NCBI GenBank assembly: GCA_003694905.1 | Contig: RFJM01000430.1 | Span: forward strand, 1 to 6,155 | Reading direction: 5' to 3' | Length of the DNA: 6,155 nt | Origin: Caldilineae bacterium | Lineage (GTDB): Bacteria > Chloroflexota > Anaerolineae > J102 | Part shown: positions 1 to 6,155 of the stretch, piece after piece | Numbering within the stretch: position 1 is the stretch's first letter | How the letters are laid out: each line of letters starts with the position of its first letter | Program-made: the position numbers and the translations under genes | The notes under the pieces: generated by a model | Database searches by the model: none | The model's input: only the letters and a program-made list of their open reading frames with translations | Told to the model about the DNA's origin: nothing

Positions 1-192
1 AAGGAATCGGAGAGCACCAGGCCGCCTCCGCCATTGATTCTGGCAGCCTGGCATCATACGTTGACCATCGACAAGCTCCTGAGATTCAGGGAACAGCTGG
101 AGTGGGCCTGAGATCATGGCGTGCTCGATAAGGTCGGGCAATATCTGAGGGGGCTCAGCGAAGAACAATGGTGTCACTACGGGGAGGTATGA
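1..192 (+). pseudogene. 3' part of a small gene interrupted by an in-frame TGA
   Basis: One reading frame (frame 1) runs in from the left edge, meets TGA at 109-111, and then stays open to TGA at 190-192. Before the stop it reads as a proline-rich patch followed by LILAAWHHTLTIDKLLRF and EQLEWA. After the stop it reads DHGVLDKVGQYLRGLSEEQW and ends CHYGEV. The two halves read like one continuous small helical protein. From memory this resembles a family of short uncharacterised proteins with a PLILAAW-like start, a WAxxHG middle and a SExxWxH end, but I cannot name it. No ATG or GTG occurs in this frame before the stop, so the start lies outside the window. The second half has only a GTG at 121, with no ribosome binding site before it, so it is unlikely to be a separate gene. 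CGA to TGA or TGG to TGA would each explain the break, as would a sequencing error. The final codons contain the ribosome binding site of the next gene. Function unknown. Confidence 0.55.
181..187 (+). promoter_or_regulatory. Ribosome binding site for the DUF262-HNH gene
   Basis: GGGGAGG lies six bases before the GTG at 194, inside the last codons of the preceding small gene. It supports GTG 194 as the start. The ATG at 189 is followed almost at once by a stop (ATG AGG TGA), and the next in-frame ATG at 236 would remove part of the conserved N-terminal domain. The preceding stop (190-192) is one base from the start, which suggests translational coupling. Confidence 0.7.
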
Positions 193-193
193 G

Positions 194-2161
194 GTGAAAA
201 TTTCCACGATTCTCGATCATATCGACAGCGGCCACATGGCACTGCCGGAGTTCCAGCGAGGCTATGTGTGGAACCGCGATCAGGTGCGCGGGCTGTTCGA
301 TTCGCTCTACCGGCGTCATCCGATTGGTGGGCTGCTGGTGTGGGCGACCGAGTCGAAAAGCGCGGCACACCGGGGCGATGGCCCAGTGGCGGCGGGCATC
401 GTGAAACTGCTCCTCGATGGCCAGCAGCGCATGACGTCACTCTATGGGGTGGTGCGGGGGCGCCCTCCGCGTTTTTTCGACGGCAATCCCCGGGCGTTCA
501 CGGATTTGAGGTTCCACTTGGAAGACGAGCAATTTGCCTTCTACCAGCCCATCAAGATGAAAGACGATCCACTGTGGATCGATGTCACCGAGCTGATGCA
601 ACAGGGCTCCGCAGGGCTTGGCGGATTTATCGCTCGTCTGAGCGCGGATCCTGCGCTGACACAAAAGGTGGGCGAGTATGCAGGTCGACTCAGCCAGTTG
701 CTGGGCATCACCGATATCGACCTGCACATCGAGGAGATCACCGGCGAAGACAAGACCCTCGACGTCGTGGTCGACATCTTCAACCGCGTCAACAGCGGCG
801 GCACCAAGCTGTCAATGGGTGATCTGGCCCTGGCGCGCATCTGCGCAGACTGGCCGGAGGGGCGCGAGGCGATGAAGCAGGAGCTGGCGCGCTGGGCAGA
901 AGCCGATTATCACTTCAGCCTGGATTGGCTGCTGCGCTCGGTGAACACGGTACTCACCGGCGAGGCCAAGTTTCAGCATCTGCACGACAAGTCGGCCCAG
1001 GAGATCCAGGAAGGGCTCAAGCGTGCCGTGAAGCACATCGACACGGCCCTGAATCTGATCGCCAGTCGCCTTGGCCTCGATCACGACCGGGTGCTGTTCG
1101 GCCGCTTCGCCATACCGGTCATGGTGCGCTATCTCGATAGTCTGAATGGCAAGCTCGACGAAGTGACGCGAGACAAGTTGCTGTTCTGGTTCGTCCAGGC
1201 CGGCATGTGGGGCCGCTTCTCCGGTTCCACCGAATCGATGATCGACCAGGACCTGGCCACACTGGAGGGCCCCGAGGGCGGGCTGGATCGGCTGCTCGAG
1301 CAAATGCGGTTGTGGCACGGCAGCATGCGCGTCGAGCCAGCCCATTTCACCGGCTGGAGCCTGGGCGCACGTTTCTATCCGGTCCTCTACATGATCACGC
1401 GCATGGGCGAGGCCCGCGACTGGGGTTCCGGCCTGCCGCTCAAGGCCAACCTGCTGGGCAAGATGAGCAAGCTGGAAGTGCACCACATCTTCCCCAAGGC
1501 GCAGCTCTACAAGCGCAATTACAAGAAGCAGGAGGTCAACGCGCTGGCCAACTACTGTTTCCTTACCAAGGATACCAACCTCAGGATCAGTGACCGTCTG
1601 CCCGAGGAATATTTCCCCGAGATCGAGGCGGCGCATCCCGGTGCCCTGGCCTCGCAGTGGATCCCGATGGATCCGGAACTGTGGAAGATCGAGAACTACC
1701 CGGCCTTCCTCGAGGCACGCAAGGAACTGCTGGCAGCCGAGGTCAATCGCGTACTCGAATCCCTGCTGCATGGCGACACCCGCTGGCTTGAACCGCGCGC
1801 GCCCTCTGTCCGTCGCCCTGCAGTTGAGGTAATCGGGGGCATTGCCGACGAGGAGGAAGAGGCGAAGCTGGAGGCGCTGGATGATTGGGTCGAGGAACAG
1901 GGCCTTCCCCGTGGTGAACTGGCCTACGACTTTGCCGACCCGGATACGGGCGAGCAGAAGGCCGTCTTCGACCTGGCCTGGCCGAGCGGACTTCAGGAGG
2001 AACTGAGCGAACCGGTTGCCGTGCTTCTCAACGAAGGTCCCGAAGTCATCGCCCTCGCCAGCCAGGCGGGCTACCGCGTCTTCACGGACGTGGGCGATTT
2101 CAGGCAATATGTGCTGAGCGAAGTGCTGGGGGAGGAAAAAGATGCGTTGCGCCGTGCCTAG
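194..2161 (+). CDS. DUF262/DUF1524 (GmrSD/SspE-like) HNH endonuclease
   Basis: This 655-aa protein has the GmrSD-type arrangement in one chain. Residues 1-210 are DUF262 (ParB/GmrS-like): LPEFQRGYVW at 17-26, then RRHPIGGLLVW at 40-50, the DGQQR motif at 75-79, and the hallmark FNRVNSGG at 196-203. In SspE and relatives DGQQR is needed for nucleotide-dependent activity. A helical middle is followed by a DUF1524-type HNH nuclease: EVHHIFPK at 428-435 (H430, H431), N449, N453 and the LTKDTN stretch at 457-462. Family members such as GmrSD, BrxU and SspE are nucleotide-stimulated nucleases, several acting on modified phage DNA. An acidic linker (about 552-568) leads to an extra domain at about 570-655, treated separately. 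The start is GTG 194, with MKISTILDHIDSG matching the expected start of the fold. The gene sits 41 bases before hsdR on the same strand, so it is probably part of that operon. Family assignment is firm; substrate is not known. Confidence 0.9.
   Translation: MKISTILDHIDSGHMALPEFQRGYVWNRDQVRGLFDSLYRRHPIGGLLVWATESKSAAHRGDGPVAAGIVKLLLDGQQRMTSLYGVVRGRPPRFFDGNPRAFTDLRFHLEDEQFAFYQPIKMKDDPLWIDVTELMQQGSAGLGGFIARLSADPALTQKVGEYAGRLSQLLGITDIDLHIEEITGEDKTLDVVVDIFNRVNSGGTKLSMGDLALARICADWPEGREAMKQELARWAEADYHFSLDWLLRSVNTVLTGEAKFQHLHDKSAQEIQEGLKRAVKHIDTALNLIASRLGLDHDRVLFGRFAIPVMVRYLDSLNGKLDEVTRDKLLFWFVQAGMWGRFSGSTESMIDQDLATLEGPEGGLDRLLEQMRLWHGSMRVEPAHFTGWSLGARFYPVLYMITRMGEARDWGSGLPLKANLLGKMSKLEVHHIFPKAQLYKRNYKKQEVNALANYCFLTKDTNLRISDRLPEEYFPEIEAAHPGALASQWIPMDPELWKIENYPAFLEARKELLAAEVNRVLESLLHGDTRWLEPRAPSVRRPAVEVIGGIADEEEEAKLEALDDWVEEQGLPRGELAYDFADPDTGEQKAVFDLAWPSGLQEELSEPVAVLLNEGPEVIALASQAGYRVFTDVGDFRQYVLSEVLGEEKDALRRA
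1826..2158 (+). other. Extra C-terminal domain of the DUF262-HNH protein
   Basis: Residues 545-655 follow the HNH region. The segment begins with an acidic patch (ADEEEEAKLEALDDW, 551-565) and continues with FDLAWP (592-597), PVAVLLNEG (607-615), then AGYRVFTDVGDF (625-636). The order of a short strand ending in AWP, a second hydrophobic strand, a helix and a GYRVF strand resembles the degenerate Vsr/PD-(D/E)XK-like modules found at the C-termini of some helicases. No complete catalytic set is visible: D593 is present, but the usual acidic-x-lysine pair is not obvious. It may be a structural or partner-binding module rather than a second nuclease. The fold assignment is inference. Confidence 0.4.
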
Positions 2162-2166
2162 GAGGG
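2160..2166 (+). promoter_or_regulatory. Shine-Dalgarno-like AGGAGGG without a nearby start
   Basis: AGGAGGG overlaps the stop codon of the DUF262-HNH gene. It is a near-perfect anti-16S match but lies 36 bases before the hsdR ATG at 2203, which is too far for direct use. No ATG or GTG occurs at normal spacing after it. The poorer G-run at 2190-2194, eight bases before the ATG, is more likely the working site for hsdR. The stronger motif may be chance, or may load ribosomes that reach the ATG by folding of the spacer. Confidence 0.35.
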
Positions 2167-2202
2167 CATCCGTCGCCGGCACCTGTTGCGGGGGATAACA
2201 CG

Positions 2203-5200
2203 ATGAGTCTTGTGGCCCGGAAGGAGATCGAGACCCAGGCCAGGGTCGTCCGGCTGTTTCACAAGGAGCTGGGCTACGACTATCTCGGCAACTGGATTGA
2301 TCGGCAGGGCAACCGCAACATCGAGGAGGCTCTGCTGCGCGACTGGCTTCGCCGTCGCGGCTACTCCGACACACTTATCAATCGCGCCCTGCACGAACTC
2401 AGCCGCGCAGCTGCGCTGGGTGAGGGGCGTCACCTGTATGACGCCAACAAGGCGGTCTACGAACTGCTGCGCTACGGGGTCAAGGTCCGTGAGGGCGCCG
2501 GGCAGCAGGCCGAGACTGTCTGGCTGATCGACTGGGATAACCCCGAGGCCAATGACTTCGGGATTGCCGAGGAGGTCACCATCCATGGCGAGCACACCAA
2601 GCGCCCCGACATCGTGCTCTATGTCAACGGCATTGCCCTGGGCGTGCTGGAGCTGAAGCGTTCCACCGTCTCGGTCAGCGAAGGCATCCGCCAGAATCTC
2701 GACAATCAGAAGAAGACCTTCATCCGCAGCTTCTTTACCACCCAGCAGCTGGTGATGGCGGGCAACGACACCGAGGGGCTGCGCTACGGCACCATCGAGA
2801 CACCGGAGAAATACTACCTGACCTGGAAGGAGGAGGGGGCACCGCCGTCCGCGCCGGGCGAGGTGCTGGACGACCATCTGCGCCTGCTCTGCAAAAAGGA
2901 GCGCTTCCTCGAGATCGTCCACGATTTCGTCGCCTTCGATGCCGGCATCAAGAAATTGCCAAGACACAACCAGTATTTCGGGGTCAAGGCCGCCCAGGAA
3001 CGCATCCGCAGACGCGAGGGCGGAATCATCTGGCACACCCAGGGCTCCGGCAAGTCGCTGACCATGGTGTGGCTGACCAAATGGATCCGCGAAAACGTGG
3101 AAAATGCCCGGGTCCTGGTGGTTACCGACCGCACCGAACTCGACGAGCAGATCGAGAGTGTCTATCACGGGGTCAACGAGGACATCTACCGTACGAAATC
3201 CGGGGCGGATCTCATCAGCCAGCTCAATTCCACCAAACACTGGCTGATGTGCTCGCTGGTTCACAAGTTTGGGCGCAACGAGGACAAGGCAGCGCAGGAG
3301 TTCATCGACGAGTTGCACAAAAGCCTGTCCGGGGACTTCTCTCCCAAGGGCGAGATCTTCGTCTTTGTGGACGAGTGCCACCGCACCCAGTCGGGCAAGC
3401 TGCACCAGGCCATGAAGAAGATCCTGCCCGATGCCATGTTCATCGGCTTTACCGGGACGCCGCTTCTGAAGAAGGACAAGCGCACCAGTATCGAGGTCTT
3501 TGGCCCCTACATCCACACCTACAAGTTCGACGAGGCGGTGCGCGACGGCGTCATTCTGGATTTGCGCTACGAGGCCCGCGATATCGATCAAAAGCTGACC
3601 TCGCGCGAGAAGGTTGATCAGTGGTTCGAGGCCAAGACCCGCGGCCTGTCGGATCTTGCGCGCCTGCAGCTGAAACAGCGTTGGGGGACGTTGCAGAACG
3701 TGCTCAGCTCCCAGTCGCGGCTGCAGAAAATCGTCAACGACATCCTGCTCGACATGGATACCCGCGACCGGCTGATGAGCGGTCGCGGCAACGCCATTCT
3801 GGTGGCCGGCAGCATCTACCAGGCCTGCAAGTTCTACGAGCTGTTCAGCAAGTCTCCCCTGGCAGGCAAATGCGCCATTGTCACCAGCTACAAACCTTCG
3901 CCCAACGACATCAAGGGCGAGGAGACGGGTGAGGGCCATAACGAGCGCCTCCACCAGTATGAGATCTACCGCAAGATGCTGGCCGACTGGTTCGAGCAGG
4001 ACGAGGAACGGGCCATGTACCGGGTGGAGGAGTTCGAGCAGCAGGTCAAGGAGAAGTTCATCAAGGAACCGGGGCAGATGAAGCTGCTGATCGTGGTTGA
4101 CAAGCTGCTCACTGGATTCGACGCCCCGCCCGCCACCTATCTCTACATCGACAAGAAGATGCAGGACCATGGCCTGTTCCAGGCCATCTGCCGCGTCAAC
4201 CGGCTGCACACCGAAGACAAGGAGTACGGCTACATTGTCGACTACCGGGATCTGTTCAAGTCCCTGGAGAGCGCTGTGAGGGACTACACCAGCGGAGCCT
4301 TCAGTGGTTATGACAAGGAGGACGTGGCCGGACTTCTCGAGGACCGGCTCGAGAAGGGACGCGAGCGGCTGGAGGAGACGCTGGAACAGGTCCGTGCCCT
4401 GTGTGAGCCTGTCCCCCCGCCCAGGGACACCCGCGCCTATCTGCACTACTTCTGCGCCGAGAACACGGCGGACAAGGAGGCGCTCAAGGACAACGAACCC
4501 AAGCGGATCGCGCTCTACAAGGCCGTGGCCTCGCTGGTGCGGGCATTCGCCAACCTCGCCAATGATTTGCCCGAGGCCGGCTACAGTGCTGAAGAAATCG
4601 AGCGGATTCGGCAGGAAGTCAAGCATTACGAGCACGTGCGCGAGGAGGTCAAGCTCGCCAGCGGCGACTACATCGACCTCAAGGCGTACGAACCGGCCAT
4701 GCGGCATCTGCTCGATACTTACATCCAGGCCGACGAGAGTAGGGTGCTTTCCGCCTTCGACGACCTGGGTCTCGTCGACCTCATCATCCAGAAGGGAACC
4801 AAAGCCACCGACCAGCTTCCGGAAGGCATCAAGGCCGATCAGGAGGCAGTGGCCGAGACCATCGAGAACAACCTGCGCAAGCTCATCATCGACGAGCAGC
4901 CGGTCAACCCCAAATACTACGAGCAGATGTCGGATCTGCTCGATGCCCTCATCGAGGAACGCAAGCAGCAGGCGCTGGAATACGAAGAGTACCTGAAGAA
5001 GATCCAGGAGCTGGCTAGGAAGGTCAGGAATCCGGCAAGCTCCTCGCACTATCCGCCCAGCATCGACACACCGGCACGCCGCGCCCTCTATGACAATCTA
5101 CGCGACCGGCCCGAACTTGAGGCCATCGAAGTGGAGGAACACGTGGGCACTGACGTCGACTTGGCTGAATTGCTGGCGCTGGAGATCGATACTGTGGTGC

Positions 5201-5340
5201 AGAACACCCGCCAGGCAGAATGGCGGGGCAACCGGATCAAGGAGCGGCGCATCTGCAAGGCCATTGCGGAGGTCATTGGGCCGCATGACGATTTGGTGCA
5301 ATTCCTGTTCGAGATAGTGAAGAACCAGGATGAGTACTGA
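2203..5340 (+). CDS. hsdR: Type I restriction enzyme, R (restriction/translocase) subunit HsdR
   Basis: A complete 1045-aa HsdR, the usual length for the family. It provides ATP-driven translocation and DNA cleavage for a type I complex with HsdM and HsdS. The N-terminal PD-(D/E)XK nuclease has PDIVLY (D136) and GVLELK (E150, K152), with a following Q164. The SF2 motor has Walker A HTQGSGKS at 278-285 (K284), the DEAD-box variant DECH at 390-393, TGTP at 417-420, DKLLTGFDAP at 633-642 and QAICRVNR at 660-667 (R664, R667). The C-terminal third is helical, with a probable coiled coil at about 904-935, and ends with the conserved YPPSIDTPARRALYDNL, EWRGNRIKERR and FEIVKNQDEY segments. All key residues are present, so it should be active. 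ATG 2203 fits the expected start (ETQARVVRLFHKELGYDYLG follows); no other start in this frame lies in the 41-base gap. hsdM and hsdS are not in the window. The last 11 bases overlap the metalloprotease gene. Confidence 0.97.
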   Translation: MSLVARKEIETQARVVRLFHKELGYDYLGNWIDRQGNRNIEEALLRDWLRRRGYSDTLINRALHELSRAAALGEGRHLYDANKAVYELLRYGVKVREGAGQQAETVWLIDWDNPEANDFGIAEEVTIHGEHTKRPDIVLYVNGIALGVLELKRSTVSVSEGIRQNLDNQKKTFIRSFFTTQQLVMAGNDTEGLRYGTIETPEKYYLTWKEEGAPPSAPGEVLDDHLRLLCKKERFLEIVHDFVAFDAGIKKLPRHNQYFGVKAAQERIRRREGGIIWHTQGSGKSLTMVWLTKWIRENVENARVLVVTDRTELDEQIESVYHGVNEDIYRTKSGADLISQLNSTKHWLMCSLVHKFGRNEDKAAQEFIDELHKSLSGDFSPKGEIFVFVDECHRTQSGKLHQAMKKILPDAMFIGFTGTPLLKKDKRTSIEVFGPYIHTYKFDEAVRDGVILDLRYEARDIDQKLTSREKVDQWFEAKTRGLSDLARLQLKQRWGTLQNVLSSQSRLQKIVNDILLDMDTRDRLMSGRGNAILVAGSIYQACKFYELFSKSPLAGKCAIVTSYKPSPNDIKGEETGEGHNERLHQYEIYRKMLADWFEQDEERAMYRVEEFEQQVKEKFIKEPGQMKLLIVVDKLLTGFDAPPATYLYIDKKMQDHGLFQAICRVNRLHTEDKEYGYIVDYRDLFKSLESAVRDYTSGAFSGYDKEDVAGLLEDRLEKGRERLEETLEQVRALCEPVPPPRDTRAYLHYFCAENTADKEALKDNEPKRIALYKAVASLVRAFANLANDLPEAGYSAEEIERIRQEVKHYEHVREEVKLASGDYIDLKAYEPAMRHLLDTYIQADESRVLSAFDDLGLVDLIIQKGTKATDQLPEGIKADQEAVAETIENNLRKLIIDEQPVNPKYYEQMSDLLDALIEERKQQALEYEEYLKKIQELARKVRNPASSSHYPPSIDTPARRALYDNLRDRPELEAIEVEEHVGTDVDLAELLALEIDTVVQNTRQAEWRGNRIKERRICKAIAEVIGPHDDLVQFLFEIVKNQDEY

Positions 5341-6058
5341 GCGTCACTTCATCGAGGTAAGTGGTATTCAGGTGGAGGTGGTACGCAAGTCCATCAAGAA
5401 CCTGCACCTGGGTGTCTACCCTCCCGAGGGAAGAGTGCGGGTGGCCACGCCGCTTTCGATGGATGATGAGGCGGTGCGCCTGGCCGTTGTCTCCAGGCTC
5501 GGCTGGATACGCAGAAAGCAGCAGGAGTTCCGGGAACAGGCCCGCCAGAGCGAGCGGGAGATGGTGACCGGAGAGACCCATTATGTCTGGGGCCAGCGTT
5601 ACCGCCTGGAAGTAATCGAACAGTGGTGGCGTCAGCATGTTGAGCTGGGTCCTGGCAAGAAACTGCGCCTGTGCATTCATCCCGGTGCGGATCGAGAACG
5701 CCGGCTGCGTGTGCTGAACCGATGGTATCGGGAAGAACTCAGGAAAAGGATTCCGAAACTGATTCGAAAATGGGAGCCAAAGCTCGGCGTCAAGGTGTCA
5801 GACTGGCGAGTAAAACGCATGCGCACCCGCTGGGGGACATGTAATCCGGAAGCCGGGCGTATCTGGATCAATCTGGAGCTGGCCAAGAAGCCACCGCAAT
5901 GCCTCGAGTATATCGTCGTGCACGAAATGGCACACTTGATCGAACGCACGCACAACTATCGATTTCAGAGGACCCTGGATCAGGCAATGCCACGCTGGAA
6001 GATCTATCGGGAGCTGTTGCAGCGAGAACCGCTGGCGCATGAGGAATGGATATATTGA
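5330..6058 (+). CDS. YgjP/SprT-like (DUF45, M48-type) zinc metalloprotease
   Basis: A 242-aa predicted soluble protein with no signal peptide or membrane segment. The C-terminal half carries the family signature: MRTRWGTCN at 164-172, GRIWINLELAK just after, then VVHEMAHL (H198, E199, H202) followed by H208 in the spacing HExxH-x5-H. H198, H202 and H208 should bind zinc and E199 should be the catalytic base. The N-terminal part (SIKNLHLGVYPPEGRVRVATP at about 21-41) is the beta-rich segment typical of YgjP/DUF45 proteins. Family members are called M48 or SprT-family metallopeptidases; most have no known substrate. ATG 5330 lies inside the end of hsdR and overlaps it by 11 bases. Only a weak purine-rich site precedes it, so translation is probably coupled to hsdR. 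I recall such genes beside hsdR in other genomes. A role in processing or removing HsdR is inference. Confidence 0.9.
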   Translation: MSTERHFIEVSGIQVEVVRKSIKNLHLGVYPPEGRVRVATPLSMDDEAVRLAVVSRLGWIRRKQQEFREQARQSEREMVTGETHYVWGQRYRLEVIEQWWRQHVELGPGKKLRLCIHPGADRERRLRVLNRWYREELRKRIPKLIRKWEPKLGVKVSDWRVKRMRTRWGTCNPEAGRIWINLELAKKPPQCLEYIVVHEMAHLIERTHNYRFQRTLDQAMPRWKIYRELLQREPLAHEEWIY

Positions 6059-6068
6059 TGCAAGTATT

Positions 6069-6075
6069 GGGAGGA
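6069..6075 (+). promoter_or_regulatory. Ribosome binding site for the last small gene
   Basis: GGGAGGA ends four bases before the ATG at 6080 and decides between several crowded ATGs. The ATG at 6058 overlaps the preceding stop but gives only ten codons before a TGA, and the ATG at 6075 lies within the site itself. Confidence 0.65.
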
Positions 6076-6079
6076 TGGG

Positions 6080-6155
6080 ATGGCCGATGATGAGATGTAC
6101 TATCTTCAGGCCACAAAGGAAGTGGACTCTGATCAGAGGGATCCTGCGCTCTGGG
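6080..6155 (+). CDS. Start of an unidentified small acidic protein (runs off the right edge)
   Basis: From ATG 6080 the frame is open to the edge of the window, giving 25 codons: MADDEMYYLQATKEV followed by DSDQRDPALW. It is preceded by a good ribosome binding site and begins 21 bases after the metalloprotease stop, so it is likely the next gene of the same operon. The visible part is acidic. It recalls short uncharacterised proteins that begin with an acidic YY-containing helix and continue with an ALWAKA-like helix, but the fragment is too short to assign. The competing frame from ATG 6075 is also open, but reads as an unlikely Arg/Trp/Cys-rich sequence. Confidence 0.65.
   Translation, partial: MADDEMYYLQATKEVDSDQRDPALW

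Noticed and set aside
109..111. TGA read as selenocysteine or programmed readthrough
   Set aside because: No clear SECIS-like hairpin directly follows the TGA, and the family is not one known to use selenocysteine. A nonsense mutation or base error is simpler.
236..238. ATG as an alternative start for the DUF262-HNH protein
   Set aside because: It would remove the first 14 residues, including the helix that begins the DUF262 fold, and it lacks a ribosome binding site like the one before GTG 194.
2162..2202. Terminator or promoter in the gap before hsdR
   Set aside because: The only hairpin is short and bulged and has no following T-run. I saw no convincing -35/-10 pair in 41 GC-rich bases.
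812..2374. A 520-aa open frame on the minus strand across the DUF262-HNH gene and into hsdR
   Set aside because: It crosses the boundary of two well-supported + strand genes, shows no motif, and is explained by the same codon bias.
4304..4996. A 230-aa + strand open frame inside hsdR in another frame
   Set aside because: Its translation is dominated by Arg, Ser and Thr, typical of a shifted frame in GC-rich coding DNA, and it lies wholly inside hsdR.
2158..5049. A 963-aa open frame on the minus strand, antisense to hsdR
   Set aside because: It mirrors hsdR in a GC-rich sequence with few chances for stops. Its translation is a low-complexity mix rich in Leu, Val, Gly and Asp with no recognisable motif, while the + strand frame has every HsdR motif.
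6058..6090. Ten-codon frame starting at the ATG that overlaps the protease stop
   Set aside because: It ends at TGA 6088-6090 and has no ribosome binding site of its own. The ATG at 6080 has a better site and an open, protein-like frame.

Overview
The window is a GC-rich (roughly 60% by eye), densely packed stretch of bacterial DNA. All convincing genes lie on the + strand, and gaps between them are at most about 40 bases. Codon use with strong G/C at third positions and the protein types suggest a Pseudomonadota chromosome, perhaps a gammaproteobacterium. That is inference: no rRNA, tRNA or housekeeping gene fixes the taxon. The content is a restriction/defence locus centred on a type I restriction subunit.

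Layout, left to right. (1) Positions 1-192 hold the 3' part of a small gene whose reading frame is interrupted by a TGA at 109-111 and then continues to a second TGA at 190-192. It looks like one small protein broken by a nonsense mutation or a sequencing error. (2) 194-2161 encodes a 655-aa GmrSD/SspE-like protein: an N-terminal DUF262 domain with a DGQQR motif, a DUF1524-type HNH nuclease motif, and an extra C-terminal domain of about 110 aa. It starts with GTG one base after the preceding stop. (3) 2203-5340 encodes a complete 1045-aa HsdR, the type I restriction subunit, with PD-(D/E)XK nuclease and SF2 translocase motifs. (4) 5330-6058 overlaps the end of hsdR by 11 bases and encodes a 242-aa YgjP/SprT-like (DUF45, M48-type) zinc metalloprotease with HExxH. 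(5) From 6080 to the right edge is the start of another small gene with a good ribosome binding site.

How they may work together. HsdR cleaves DNA only in a complex with HsdM and HsdS, which are not in the window and are probably just outside it. The DUF262-HNH protein belongs to a group that includes nucleotide-dependent nucleases acting on modified DNA (GmrSD, BrxU, SspE). The operon may therefore combine restriction of unmethylated DNA by the type I complex with a second nuclease of type IV flavour. The co-translated metalloprotease is a candidate for controlling or removing HsdR. This functional link is inference from gene order.

No tRNA, rRNA, CRISPR array, insertion sequence, convincing terminator or promoter was seen, and no stretch over 300 bases lacks a gene. 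The most useful things to check are the in-frame stop at 109, the C-terminal domain of the DUF262 protein, and the protease overlapping hsdR.
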